Shown one piece after another: positions 1 to 7,643 of a stretch of 64,000 nt of DNA. The position numbers and the translations under genes were made by a program. The stretch comes from Taishania sp964580465 (GTDB lineage: Bacteria > Bacteroidota > Bacteroidia > Flavobacteriales_D > Crocinitomicaceae): assembly GCA_964580465.1 (NCBI GenBank), contig CAZOKJ010000012.1, positions 1-64,000 on the forward strand, read 5' to 3'. The notes under the pieces were generated by a model. It saw nothing but the letters and a program-made list of their open reading frames with translations. It did not search any database and was not told the origin of the DNA. Every line of letters begins with the position of its first letter. Position 1 is the stretch's first letter.

Positions 1-1
1 G

Positions 2-85
2 TACTCGAGGCGGGACTTGAACCCGCACGCCCAATTGAGCACAGGATTTTAAGTCCGGCGTGTCTACCAATTCCACCACTCGAGC
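2..85 (-). tRNA. tRNA-Leu (UAA)
   Basis: Read on the minus strand, this folds as a class II tRNA with a long variable arm. The acceptor stem GCTCGAG pairs with CTCGAGT through one G-U pair, the T loop is GGTTCAAGTCC, and the anticodon loop CTTAAAA gives UAA. CCA is not encoded. It lies 35 nt downstream of tRNA-Gly on the same strand and is probably co-transcribed with it. Confidence 0.95.
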
Positions 86-120
86 ATCCTGTTTTAGAAG
101 AATTAATAAAAAAACTTCTG

Positions 121-193
121 AGCGAGAAACGGGATTCGAACCCGCGACCCCAACCTTGGCAAGGTTGTGCTCTACCAACTGAGCTATTCTCGC
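121..193 (-). tRNA. tRNA-Gly (GCC)
   Basis: This is a 73-nt cloverleaf on the minus strand. The acceptor GCGAGAA pairs with TTCTCGC, the D arm is GCTCAGTTGGTAGAGC, the anticodon loop TTGGCAA gives GCC, and the T loop is GGTTCGAATCC. The discriminator is U, as is usual for bacterial tRNA-Gly. CCA is not encoded. It is the first gene of a two-tRNA unit with tRNA-Leu(UAA). Confidence 0.95.
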
Positions 194-235
194 TTATTAT
201 TTCAATCTGTTGTTAACTCGATTGCTAACGGGGCA

Positions 236-264
236 CAAAGATAAGAGCTTTTTTTGAATTACAA
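236..264 (-). promoter_or_regulatory. promoter of the tRNA-Gly/tRNA-Leu unit
   Basis: On the minus strand a TTG (262-264) lies 18 bp before TATCTTTG (236-243). This matches the Bacteroidota housekeeping promoter (TTG, about 19 bp, TAnnTTTG). It sits 42 nt upstream of the tRNA-Gly 5' end. Confidence 0.65.
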
Positions 265-292
265 AGCAAAAAATTGATTTTTTTTAAAAAAA

Positions 293-724
293 TTATTTGC
301 AAGCAATTTTATTCACTCTGTTTTGATGTCTTCCTCCTTCAAAATCAGTAGATAAGAAAATATCAACCATTTCTTTAGCTAAATCTTCTGAAACGAAACG
401 TGCAGGCAATGCAATGATATTTGCGTTATTGTGCTCACGAGCTAACTTGGAAATTTCAGGTAACCAACACAAAGCTGAACGAATTCCTTGGTGTTTATTT
501 GCCGTCATGTTTATACCATTTCCTGATCCACAAATAACAATTCCTAACATTCCCTCGTTTTGTTCTACCATTTCCGCTACAGGGTGACCATAATCAGGAT
601 AATCGATGCTCGCATCTGAATAGGTACCAAAATCTTTTAATTCATAACCTTTAGCTTCTAAATGTTTGATTAAAGCTTGTTTTAATTCGAAACCTGCGTG
701 ATCGCAACCAATAGGAATTATCAT
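293..724 (-). CDS. rpiB: ribose-5-phosphate isomerase B
   Basis: This cytoplasmic enzyme interconverts ribose 5-phosphate and ribulose 5-phosphate in the non-oxidative pentose phosphate pathway. The 143-residue protein has the normal length for the RpiB/LacA/LacB family. It starts with the phosphate-binding CDHAGFELK segment (residues 7-15). The catalytic cysteine is C65 in ICGSGNGI, and the C-terminus carries GGRHQNRVNKI, typical of RpiB. The ATG is the only reasonable start. It stands alone between the tRNA unit and a non-coding stretch. The CGSGNG motif and chain length support RpiB over the galactose-6-phosphate isomerase subunits LacA and LacB. Confidence 0.95.
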   Translation of the reverse strand: MIIPIGCDHAGFELKQALIKHLEAKGYELKDFGTYSDASIDYPDYGHPVAEMVEQNEGMLGIVICGSGNGINMTANKHQGIRSALCWLPEISKLAREHNNANIIALPARFVSEDLAKEMVDIFLSTDFEGGRHQNRVNKIACK

Positions 725-840
725 AATTGTTTTTTTTGTAAAATTAAGGAATTATGTTGAATTGAATAACAATTCGATTAGAAAAAAGCATTCACTACTG
801 TGCTTTAGCTCTTTTAAAAGTAAATAAACTTGAAAATCAT

Positions 841-942
841 CGAGGGGTTTATAACTTCGCGAACATTTTTATAACGACCAACAGCCACTTGACCGATTAT
901 GAAGTTGTCAAAACATCTTCAAGATGTGGATGTGTTTTTCAT
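841..942 (-). pseudogene. remnant of a ParD-like antitoxin gene
   Basis: The minus strand from an ATG at 942 reads M-K-N-T-S-T-S, a TGA stop, then R-C, then FDNFIIGQVAVGRYKNVREVIN. This follows the N-terminal pattern of ParD-type ribbon-helix-helix antitoxins (MxKNTSVSLGxxFDxFI, then QVxxGRYxNxSEVIR). After about 34 codons the similarity ends, so the rest of ParD is missing and no ParE toxin frame is visible nearby. It appears to be a dead toxin-antitoxin scar. The match is by eye over a short stretch and could be fortuitous. Confidence 0.5.
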
Positions 943-1003
943 AATTTTAATCTTTTACTTAAAAACACAAAATTAGACAAAATCCAATCTCCTCAACTAA
1001 CAG

Positions 1004-1031
1004 CAAAAAAAAAGCAGCCTTTTCGACTGCT
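1004..1031 (-). terminator. rho-independent terminator of the small lipoprotein gene
   Basis: On the minus strand the hairpin AGCAGTC-gaaaa-GGCTGCT (1031 to 1013) is followed by a run of T. It lies 7 nt past the stop of the 83-residue lipoprotein gene. The rest of the gap 725-1037 holds only the ParD-like remnant. Confidence 0.75.
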
Positions 1032-1037
1032 CTGTAT

Positions 1038-1289
1038 TTAATTTTTTACTTTCGTGATTACTTTTTTAGGCTTTCGAACGAAATCATCATCATTTGGATC
1101 GGTGATGCCACTACCGTCAACAACTGTTGAATCTTTGTCTGTCACAACAGGAGTAGTTGACACACACTTTGTACGATTATCATATTGTTCAACACCTTCT
1201 ACCCCTTTCGGAGCAAACACTTCTTTCTTACATGATGTTGCTATTAACACCAATGTAAAAATAAAAGCTATGTGCATTAAACGTTTCAT
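1038..1289 (-). CDS. small lipoprotein of unknown function
   Basis: This 83-residue protein has a lipoprotein signal peptide: a charged start (MKR), a hydrophobic core and the lipobox IATSC with the acylated cysteine near residue 20. The mature part (about 63 residues) is hydrophilic, rich in Asp, Thr and Lys, and shows no recognisable domain. It is probably a short, disordered envelope lipoprotein. It lies 48 nt upstream of the sensor kinase start on the same strand, oriented away from it, with its own terminator. A frame of similar length on the opposite strand lacks a signal peptide and is considered a shadow. Confidence 0.65.
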   Translation of the reverse strand: MKRLMHIAFIFTLVLIATSCKKEVFAPKGVEGVEQYDNRTKCVSTTPVVTDKDSTVVDGSGITDPNDDDFVRKPKKVITKVKN

Positions 1290-1337
1290 TTTTCTTATGA
1301 CTTTAGTACATTTATAGGCAAATATACAACATTAATA

Positions 1338-4262
1338 TCAATTATCCAAATTATTTTGAAAAATTATTATTTCAACTTGTGTTCCACTAATCATTCCTTG
1401 TTCATCATACGTCTGATTTGGACCAATAATTTGCATATTTTGTCCCGAAATCTTCTGTAAAATTTCAATTCTCTTTTTGGTAATCTCCATTCCTTGTGAC
1501 TTGTGATCTCCAACGCTGCCATGCTTGTTCTCTAAACTTTTTTCAATCCCAACGCCATTGTCTCTTACCACAATTTTAACATGTTCCCCCTCCTGCGCTA
1601 TTAAAATAGCAATCTCTCCTTTCTTGTTTACTTGTGGCAAAACTCCATGAATAATACTGTTTTCTACAAATGGCTGTATCATCATGGCTGGAATATTCAC
1701 AGACTCGGCATCAACATCTATTATTTGAATAGAGTAATCAAATTTATCTTTAAATCGCATCGCTTCAAGTGATAAATACAGCTCAATGCGTTCCATTTCC
1801 TCTGCTAAACTCACCATGCTATTGTTTTCTGCTGAAGCATCTAAATTCTTACGTATCAACTTGGCGAAACTCGACAGGTATTTGTTTGCAGAAATTTTAT
1901 CCGAGATATTAATAAAGTATTGAATGCTATTCAATGAATTAAAAATAAAGTGTCTGTTCATACTCGCATTGAGCGATTGTTGTTCAAGTGTGGTTAAACG
2001 CGACTTAAATTCAGCAATTTCTAAACGGTTTTTAGCTTGCTCGCGTTTAAATTGCAACTTCACTAACCAAAAAACGAGCATACCAACTAAAAAGATGACT
2101 AGTGAAACAAACCAAACTGTTTTATAAAAAGCTTGGGCAACTGTAAAATGAATCTGAATTTCATCTGCAATGGTTCTATCATCCAATACCAATCGTGCTT
2201 TCACTACATAATCACCCGCTGATAAACCTGTCAACGTCAAGGTATTATTCTTCGTTCTCGGCATCCATGATTCGTCTAAACCTTCTACTTTATACTGGAA
2301 ATACACTCCTTCGTGATTGTTAACAGAAACACCATCAAAAATAAATTGTAAATTCTTGCGATAATAAGGAAAACGCATGTCTTGTGGCAAAGATTCTTTC
2401 ATTTTTGCCTCATACTTAAAATAGTCAAAGTTTTCATAGTCTAAAAGTATGGAACTAAGTCGCAAATTGGATTTTTTAGAATGTCGATTCAATGTTTTTA
2501 GGTTAATTTGAACCAATCCTGAAGATGTTCCAAACCACAATTTACCATAGTTATCAATAAAACTTGAATTCAAATTGGTTTCTGGATCAATAACGCCATC
2601 TGAAGTCCCAACTCGTTTGCTTGATAATTGACCGTCGGAAAAAGAGATAATATACACTCCATTATTGGTACCTATCAGCAAATCTTCCTTGTCAACTGTG
2701 ATAAAATTAATGTAATTGGATGACACATCATTTGAAAAACGTAGTCGTTCGAGCTCTTGTGAACTTTTTAACTCATACAGTCCATCTTCAGCTCCTAAAT
2801 AAACCTTACCGCTCTTTGTTTTGACTAATGAAAAAACGATTTTATTTAATTTTCCAAGCAACTCAAATTGATTGTTTTTTAATTGATACAAACCTAAATC
2901 TGTACCAACTAAAATTGATTTATTTTGCAACAAAATGGTGCGTATCGTTCCAATTTCATCACCATTCTCGCCTATTTTTGAAAATTTACCAAAGCTATAC
3001 TTCATCAATCCTTCAGAGCCACCAACATACATTTCATTGTCATTGATACGGTATAGCGCTGTAATTTTTTGCCCTGGACTATTAAATTCTTGATCGTAAA
3101 AATCCAACTTCCCTTTTCCATCAATAGAGTACAACCCAAATTTTGTACCAAACCAATGTCGCCCACTAACTTGTTTCACAGCAGACCAAATTGTTGTGCC
3201 GATAGAATACTGTTTGAATTGCTTAAAATTATTCGTTTGAATAATTTCTCCATCCATTGTTCCGAAAAAATAATCATTGTTGCGATCTTGAAATCCGCAT
3301 AAGATTAAATCTGAGACCAAACCTGTACTTTTATCATAATAGGCTACAGCACCAGTGGCAGCTTTCACCAATCCTTTTCCCTGCGTACCTAACCATATAT
3401 TTTTATCGGCATCTTCAAACGCCAAACTCACAACATTGACAGGTAAACCTTTTGATTTATCAAAATAAACGGGAGAATAACCATCATATTTCAAAACACC
3501 ATTAGATGTAGAAATCCATAGATTTCCTCTAGAATCAAGCAAAGTATGCGTGAGTAGATAACCTGTATTCGTTAATTTATGTGCTGTTATTTTATTTTTC
3601 TCTTTATTATAATAGTATAACCCTTCAAAAAAACCTGTAATGATTAATTCATTGTCTTTAATTGTCAGTGCAGCAATACTTTCATCAAGTTCTGGCAAAA
3701 AGTTATCAACTTCTTTTAGGTTATGACTCCGCAAAACACCAGAACGAGTCGCAAAATAAAGTTCACCTTTCCAAACAAGCATTTTACGAACAAAGGCCCA
3801 ATCATCTGACAACAATTGAACAGCACGCAATTTGTTCTTACTTAATTCAAAAACACCTGCTCCATTTGTAGCAACAAGCACTTTTCCATTAAATGAAACA
3901 ATGTCTGTTACACTAATTGTTCTATAAGAAGAAGGCAATTCAACGATGGTAAAATGATCTTTGTGAAAAACAGAAATACCACCTTGATGACCTACATACA
4001 ACTTACCATCAACGAGTTCCATTGCTGTAACCCTGTTATTAAACAAACCATTATCAGTCGAATAATTAACAAAATTATTTCCGTTAAACCTTGAAACCCC
4101 TCCCAAAGTACCCACCCATAAATACCCAACACTATCTTGACAAATAGCAGTAACTTGTGACTGAGTTAATCCTTCTGGGGTTGACAACGACTTATAATAA
4201 TAGCGTTGACCATTTGAAAGAAAAAAAGCAAATACAAAAACGAGCGAAAAAAAGTATTTCAT
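1338..4262 (-). CDS. propeller-type sensor histidine kinase, LytS family
   Basis: This 974-residue membrane sensor has a signal peptide (residues 1-19, ending NGQ). A long periplasmic part follows, made of repeated propeller blades such as GYLWVGTLGGVSRFNG and NLWISTSNGVLKYDG (two-component regulator propeller repeats). A Y_Y_Y-type beta-sandwich (about residues 640-715) precedes one membrane helix (about 722-745). The cytoplasmic kinase is of the LytS/YehU type: HFIFNSLNS with the likely phospho-acceptor His near 771, N box VENSIIHG near 867 and DNGVGI near 901. It is co-transcribed with the LytTR regulator, whose stop overlaps its start (TAATG). No receiver domain is fused, so this is a classical pair. 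The ligand is unknown; propeller sensors in Bacteroidota often respond to glycans or other surface cues. Confidence 0.9.
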   Translation of the reverse strand: MKYFFSLVFVFAFFLSNGQRYYYKSLSTPEGLTQSQVTAICQDSVGYLWVGTLGGVSRFNGNNFVNYSTDNGLFNNRVTAMELVDGKLYVGHQGGISVFHKDHFTIVELPSSYRTISVTDIVSFNGKVLVATNGAGVFELSKNKLRAVQLLSDDWAFVRKMLVWKGELYFATRSGVLRSHNLKEVDNFLPELDESIAALTIKDNELIITGFFEGLYYYNKEKNKITAHKLTNTGYLLTHTLLDSRGNLWISTSNGVLKYDGYSPVYFDKSKGLPVNVVSLAFEDADKNIWLGTQGKGLVKAATGAVAYYDKSTGLVSDLILCGFQDRNNDYFFGTMDGEIIQTNNFKQFKQYSIGTTIWSAVKQVSGRHWFGTKFGLYSIDGKGKLDFYDQEFNSPGQKITALYRINDNEMYVGGSEGLMKYSFGKFSKIGENGDEIGTIRTILLQNKSILVGTDLGLYQLKNNQFELLGKLNKIVFSLVKTKSGKVYLGAEDGLYELKSSQELERLRFSNDVSSNYINFITVDKEDLLIGTNNGVYIISFSDGQLSSKRVGTSDGVIDPETNLNSSFIDNYGKLWFGTSSGLVQINLKTLNRHSKKSNLRLSSILLDYENFDYFKYEAKMKESLPQDMRFPYYRKNLQFIFDGVSVNNHEGVYFQYKVEGLDESWMPRTKNNTLTLTGLSAGDYVVKARLVLDDRTIADEIQIHFTVAQAFYKTVWFVSLVIFLVGMLVFWLVKLQFKREQAKNRLEIAEFKSRLTTLEQQSLNASMNRHFIFNSLNSIQYFINISDKISANKYLSSFAKLIRKNLDASAENNSMVSLAEEMERIELYLSLEAMRFKDKFDYSIQIIDVDAESVNIPAMMIQPFVENSIIHGVLPQVNKKGEIAILIAQEGEHVKIVVRDNGVGIEKSLENKHGSVGDHKSQGMEITKKRIEILQKISGQNMQIIGPNQTYDEQGMISGTQVEIIIFQNNLDN

Positions 4263-5035
4263 TAATGTTTTAACATTTTGACAAAATCCGTTACTCTATT
4301 TCTAGCAATTGGTACACGCAAACCAGTTTTCAAGACAGCGAAATGTCCATCTTCGTTTAAATACTCACTTAATTCATTCAAATTAATGATATGAGATTTA
4401 TGAATACGAGAAAACTTCAAAGGATTTAAAATCGATTCGTAAGTTTTTAACGTACGAGTATCCAAATACCTTGTACCATCTTTAAAATAGATCGTTGTAC
4501 AATTTCCAGAGGCCTCCAAGTGCAAGATAGTGTCATCTTCAATAATTTTCAACCCTTTGGTATGTGAAACCGCTATTCGATTCGAAGGTTTATTGTGCAA
4601 CAAATCAGACGACAAATCGCGAATGGAGTTAAAATAAGTTGAAAAACCTTCAGGACTATCGGTGTACACCCCCCTTCTTTCAACTACCTTTTTAACAGCT
4701 GTTTGCAATTCCTCGATATCAATTGGTTTTAACAAATAGTAAACAGCACTTGCATTAAACGCTTTAATAGCATAATCTTTAAAAGCCGTCACGAATACCA
4801 CTTGAAAGTTTTTTTCTTCAATTTCTTCAAGCAATTCAAATCCTTCCGCATTCGAAGGCATACGAATATCTAAGAAAACAACATCAGGCTTTGAAGCTTC
4901 AATGATAGCTTTTGCTTGATCTTTTCTTTCTGCTTCGCCTATTACTTCTACTTCTGGGCAAAACTCTTCGAGCAACATTACTAGATTTTTTCTAGCAAAT
5001 TCCTCATCATCCACTACTATTGCTCTTAATCTCAT
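4262..5035 (-). CDS. LytTR-family response regulator
   Basis: This 257-residue cytoplasmic regulator has an N-terminal receiver domain with acidic pocket DDEE (residues 9-12), phosphorylation site D56 in FLDIRMP, and conserved K103 in LLKPID. A linker follows, then a C-terminal LytTR DNA-binding domain (about 150-255) containing SRIHKSHIINL. It is the first gene of a two-gene operon with the propeller kinase and overlaps it by one nucleotide, so the kinase very likely phosphorylates it. Its targets cannot be read from the window. No clear TAnnTTTG element was found directly upstream. Confidence 0.93.
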   Translation of the reverse strand: MRLRAIVVDDEEFARKNLVMLLEEFCPEVEVIGEAERKDQAKAIIEASKPDVVFLDIRMPSNAEGFELLEEIEEKNFQVVFVTAFKDYAIKAFNASAVYYLLKPIDIEELQTAVKKVVERRGVYTDSPEGFSTYFNSIRDLSSDLLHNKPSNRIAVSHTKGLKIIEDDTILHLEASGNCTTIYFKDGTRYLDTRTLKTYESILNPLKFSRIHKSHIINLNELSEYLNEDGHFAVLKTGLRVPIARNRVTDFVKMLKH

Positions 5036-5387
5036 AGTTTTCTTTTTTATAGTTTATGTACCTTTACAGAACACAATTTACAATATTACAAATTAATTAG
5101 CTGAAAACATACATCCGATCAAACCAAAAATCAATCAGTTTAAAAGTAAAAAATCATCTTTTAATAGATAAAATGGTAAGATTACACTTTATTTTTCTAG
5201 AAAAAACGTCTTACTAGTTCAATCCCACCTTTCAATTTAAGAAAAAAGATAGGTTATCCATCAAATATTTCCCTTTTTTTGATCATTTTTTAATATTGTG
5301 CAACTATTTTCACTAACTAAAACACATTGTTTTTCAAGCATCTGAAAAAAATCTTTATTTTTTTTCAAAAAAAGTTCATTTTTTTCA
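5036..5387. other. intergenic stretch with no recognised gene
   Basis: About 350 bases of very AT-rich DNA separate the regulator gene from tRNA-Ser, which diverge from each other. I see no conserved protein fragment and no strong hairpin. A 62-codon frame on the minus strand (5261-5449) runs antisense through the tRNA-Ser gene and has no recognisable motif. The stretch probably holds only the promoter of the sensor operon. Confidence 0.5.
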
Positions 5388-5417
5388 TTGTCATTCTTTG
5401 AAGTATCCGTATCTTTG
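5388..5417 (+). promoter_or_regulatory. promoter of tRNA-Ser
   Basis: TTG at 5388-5390, a 19-bp spacer and TATCTTTG at 5410-5417 match the Bacteroidota housekeeping consensus. The -7 box ends 4 nt before the mature tRNA 5' end, so the primary transcript should have almost no leader. Confidence 0.7.
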
Positions 5418-5421
5418 CCCC

Positions 5422-5506
5422 GGAGAAATGGCAGAGTGGTCGATTGCACCGGTCTTGAAAACCGGCGTACCGCGAGGTACCGGGGGTTCGAATCCCTCTT
5501 TCTCCG
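5422..5506 (+). tRNA. tRNA-Ser (UGA)
   Basis: This is a class II tRNA with a long variable arm (GCGTACCGCGAGGTACC). The acceptor GGAGAAA pairs with TTTCTCC, discriminator G73 is at 5506, the T loop is GGTTCGAATCC, and the anticodon loop CTTGAAA gives UGA. CCA is not encoded. Its 3' end is reused in the tandem repeats immediately downstream. Confidence 0.95.
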
Positions 5507-5804
5507 CTCAAGAGTTTACTTAAAAGTAAGCTCTTTTTTTTAACCCATAATTTTCCTTAAAAGTAAAAAATGGAGGGATGAGAACCCCGGGGGTCGTGCC
5601 GTAGCGCAGCGGAGACTTTCCGTAACGAAGTGGAGGAAAAATCCCTCTTTCTCCGCTCAAGAGTTTACTTAAAAGTAAGCTCTTTTTTTTAACCCATAAT
5701 TTTCCTTAAAAGTAAAAAATGGAGGGATGAGAACCCCGGGGGTCGTGCCGTAGCGCAGCGGAGACTTTCCGTAACGAAGTGGAGGAAAAATCCCTCTTTC
5801 TCCG
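5507..5804. repeat. 149-bp tandem duplication carrying the tRNA-Ser 3' end
   Basis: Two head-to-tail units (5507-5655 and 5656-5804) appear identical by eye. Each contains, in order, the terminator hairpin, an A-rich stretch, GGGATGAGAAC, a CCGGGGGTCG block resembling the tRNA T arm, a 43-bp insert, and AATCCCTCTTTCTCCGC, an exact copy of the tRNA-Ser 3' end. TCCCTCTTTCTCCGCT therefore occurs three times, at 5493, 5642 and 5791. The 43-bp insert includes CGTAACGAAGTGGAGGAA, similar to the ACGAAGTCGAGGAATC of the repeat element near 37.97 kb. The unit looks like a tRNA 3' fragment interrupted by a small repeat and then duplicated. Confidence 0.85.
5512..5541 (+). terminator. terminator of tRNA-Ser (first of three similar hairpins)
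   Basis: GAGTTTACTT (5512-5521) and AAGTAAGCTC (5524-5533) form a 10-bp stem with one G-U pair and a two-base loop, followed by eight T. An identical copy lies at 5661-5690 and a diverged one at 5812-5839. Confidence 0.8.
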
Positions 5805-5881
5805 CTTAAAAAAGGAGTCAGAATTGATTCCTTTTTTTTATGTCTAAAAATTTAAAGAAGAAATCAAAAAGGGATGAGAAC
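5805..5881. repeat. degenerate third copy of the tRNA-Ser-linked unit
   Basis: After the second unit comes another hairpin, GGAGTCA-gaat-TGATTCC plus eight T (terminator-like, 5814-5839), then an A-rich stretch and GGGATGAGAAC at 5871-5881. The spacing to the previous GGGATGAGAAC (147 bp) is nearly the 149-bp period. The block that should contain the tRNA 3' end is absent. Confidence 0.55.
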
Positions 5882-5941
5882 GGATCATAACCAAAAGTTG
5901 GGTGCGAATTAAAAAAACAAATGGGCAAAAAAAATTGGGGA

Positions 5942-6079
5942 CTAAGCATAAATCTTCGTTAATCTATAAAGAAAGAATTCTACATTTCTCACTCCTCTTA
6001 AATGAGTTCTGAAAGCTTTTATTTTTGCATTAAAAGGTTCAACAGAAGTATTTGTTAATCTTATAAATTTGGATAAATT
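5942..6079 (-). pseudogene. C-terminal remnant of an ISL3-like transposase
   Basis: On the minus strand the final 45 codons or so read NLSKFIRLTNTSVEPFNAKI and continue KAFRTHLRGVRNVEFFLYRL-TKIYA before a stop at 5942. This is the pattern at the end of ISL3-type DDE transposases common in Bacteroidota (S-x-E-x-FNAKIKAFR, then RGVRN-x-x-FFLYRL). A stop codon lies just upstream and the rest of the transposase is gone. The flanks (5882-5941 and 6080-6136) show no clear terminal inverted repeats. Confidence 0.7.
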
Positions 6080-6136
6080 TTACATAAAACAACCTTAATT
6101 GGCAATTTATGTCTAAGAAACGGTAACAATTATAAA

Positions 6137-6175
6137 ATCAAAAAGGATTACGTTTCCGTAACCCTTTGATTTTTA
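6137..6175 (-). terminator. terminator downstream of tRNA-Asn
   Basis: The arms ATCAAAAAGGATTACG and CGTAACCCTTTGAT form a long stem around TTTC with one bulged base. On the minus strand it starts 4 nt after the tRNA-Asn 3' end and is followed by a T-rich tail. It may work in both directions. Confidence 0.75.
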
Positions 6176-6178
6176 GTG

Positions 6179-6252
6179 CTCCCCCTGCTGGACTTGAACC
6201 AGCGACCCTCTGATTAACAGTCAGATGCTCTAACCAACTGAGCTAAGGAGGA
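6179..6252 (-). tRNA. tRNA-Asn (GUU)
   Basis: This is a 74-nt cloverleaf on the minus strand. The acceptor TCCTCCT pairs with AGGGGGA through one U-G pair, the D arm is GCTCAGTTGGTTAGAGC, the anticodon loop CTGTTAA gives GUU, and the T loop is GGTTCAAGTCC. The discriminator is G and CCA is not encoded. Confidence 0.95.
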
Positions 6253-6275
6253 ATTTCATAGCTGAAATGCGAGTG

Positions 6276-6305
6276 CAAATATAAGTGTTATTTTTGATTC
6301 CGCAA
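6276..6305 (-). promoter_or_regulatory. promoter of tRNA-Asn
   Basis: On the minus strand, TTG (6303-6305), a 19-bp spacer and TATATTTG (6276-6283) match the Bacteroidota consensus. The -7 box lies 23 nt before the tRNA 5' end. Confidence 0.65.
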
Positions 6306-6378
6306 GCAAAAAAATAGATTTTTTTTAAAGTTTTTTTTAACTACTTGTATTTCAATTAAAAAAATAATAAATTTTTAT

Positions 6379-6822
6379 TTAAAAATCGTCTTCGTCAATG
6401 CTGAAATCAGAAACACTACCTCCATATTCTTCCTCTTCTGAATCATCTTCTTCATAAAAATCACCTTGAGAACTAACATTGGGCGCAACACGAAGGATGT
6501 TTGTCTTAAAAACATTTAAACGAATCTCTGTTCGAATCGATCCATCTTCATTTTTGTATGCTTTCGCAAATGGAGTCCCTGTTAATTCTACTAAAGTACC
6601 GCGTTTTAAATAGTCAACAACACGCATATTGGCGCCTTCACGCTTCCAAATAGTGCAGTTAATCCATGTCGTATTGGTGCGTTGTTCTCCTGAACGCTTG
6701 TCTTTCCAATTTTTGTTGTGTGCTACAGGGAAATTAATTGCTATCACCCCACTCTCCATTGTTTTAATAGTAGCATCCTTCCCTATATTTCCTATAAGTT
6801 TCGTTTCAAATACTGTGGCCAT
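6379..6822 (-). CDS. ssb: single-stranded DNA-binding protein
   Basis: This 147-residue protein binds single-stranded DNA as a tetramer in replication and repair. Residues 1-108 or so form the OB fold: it opens ATVFETKLIGNIGKDATI and continues with NFPVAHNKNWKDK, WINCTIWKREG and YLKRGTLVELTG, as in bacterial SSB. The tail is acidic (EEDDSEEEEYGG) and ends SIDEDDF, the hydrophobic-terminated tip that recruits partner proteins; the usual ending is closer to DDDIPF. It is monocistronic on the minus strand. Bacteroidota often carry several ssb copies, and this one could be the housekeeping gene or a paralog. Confidence 0.93.
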   Translation of the reverse strand: MATVFETKLIGNIGKDATIKTMESGVIAINFPVAHNKNWKDKRSGEQRTNTTWINCTIWKREGANMRVVDYLKRGTLVELTGTPFAKAYKNEDGSIRTEIRLNVFKTNILRVAPNVSSQGDFYEEDDSEEEEYGGSVSDFSIDEDDF

Positions 6823-6913
6823 TGTAATATTTTAAAGCAATGAAGTTAATAAAAAAATTAGTAATACAAGGAAAATTATTGTTTTTTTTCAAAATAAAAA
6901 TACAAACCCTCCC

Positions 6914-6945
6914 CAAAAAAAGAGATTATTCTTTATGAATAGTCC
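6914..6945 (-). terminator. terminator of the YceI lipoprotein gene
   Basis: On the minus strand, GACTATTC-ATAAA-GAATAATC (imperfect) is followed by seven T. It lies about 23 nt past the stop of the YceI gene. Confidence 0.6.
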
Positions 6946-6967
6946 CTCCAATTGGTATTGTCTGAAA

Positions 6968-7582
6968 TTACTTTTTGTTTACCTCAAATTTTGTGCTGAA
7001 TGATAAATCAACCTCTGACCAAACTTTCGTCACTCCATTCTCAGTATGATTGGCCTTACAGTTTTCATTCAATACATTAATAGCTTCATCCGTATTCCAC
7101 TTAGAAATATCCATTGTTGCATTAAATGTAAAGTAATTGTCGTTGATTTCGTACGTACCGGAAACAACATCTGTAATTCCATGCATCGTAACTTCCATTT
7201 CCGCAACGCCATCATCAGTTAATTTGGTAAAATGACCTGTCAATGTTTCTGTTGTCATCGTTCCAAAGAAAAATTGAATGATTTTAGCATCTCTTGACTC
7301 ATCGTGAGTAGCAATTGAGCTTACCGGAATCGTAAAACTCAAAGATTCTGCTAATGATTTTACATTATCAGCTCCACTTACACCATTGATGTTAATCGTT
7401 GTAAATGTCCCTTTAACCGGTGCCTTGCTTTCATATTTAAAAGCAGTCCATTCCATGGTAGTATTCTCGTGGTTATAGGTGTAAACCACTTTTTCTACCT
7501 CCTTCTCCTCTTTGTTACCTCCACATGAGGTCAACACTAATAATCCCGCAAGAAATGCGATTGTTCCAAAAGCTTTTTTCAT
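6968..7582 (-). CDS. YceI-family lipoprotein
   Basis: The 204-residue protein has a lipoprotein signal with lipobox LTSCG (Cys about 20) and a charged linker (NKEEKEVEKV). A YceI-like lipocalin-fold domain fills the rest: NTTMEWTAFKYESKAPVKGTF near the start and GTYEINDNYFTFNATMDISKW in the second half. YceI proteins bind isoprenoids or other amphiphiles in the envelope, but the ligand here is unknown. Being lipid-anchored is common for this family in Bacteroidota, while E. coli YceI is soluble and periplasmic. It is monocistronic and diverges from the gene at 7671; a TAATTTTG box lies at 7600-7607 on its strand. Confidence 0.85.
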   Translation of the reverse strand: MKKAFGTIAFLAGLLVLTSCGGNKEEKEVEKVVYTYNHENTTMEWTAFKYESKAPVKGTFTTININGVSGADNVKSLAESLSFTIPVSSIATHDESRDAKIIQFFFGTMTTETLTGHFTKLTDDGVAEMEVTMHGITDVVSGTYEINDNYFTFNATMDISKWNTDEAINVLNENCKANHTENGVTKVWSEVDLSFSTKFEVNKK

Positions 7583-7643
7583 TTTAATTAAGTTTTACCC
7601 AAAATTACAAAAAATAAAATAGAGTTAGTTAAAATAGTATTGT

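Noticed and set aside
1054..1317. Open frame of 87 codons on the plus strand opposite the small lipoprotein gene
   Set aside because: It has no signal peptide or recognisable motif, while the minus-strand frame has a clear lipobox and terminator.
5261..5449. Open frame of 62 codons on the minus strand upstream of tRNA-Ser
   Set aside because: It runs into the tRNA-Ser gene antisense and is of low complexity; a chance frame in AT-rich DNA.
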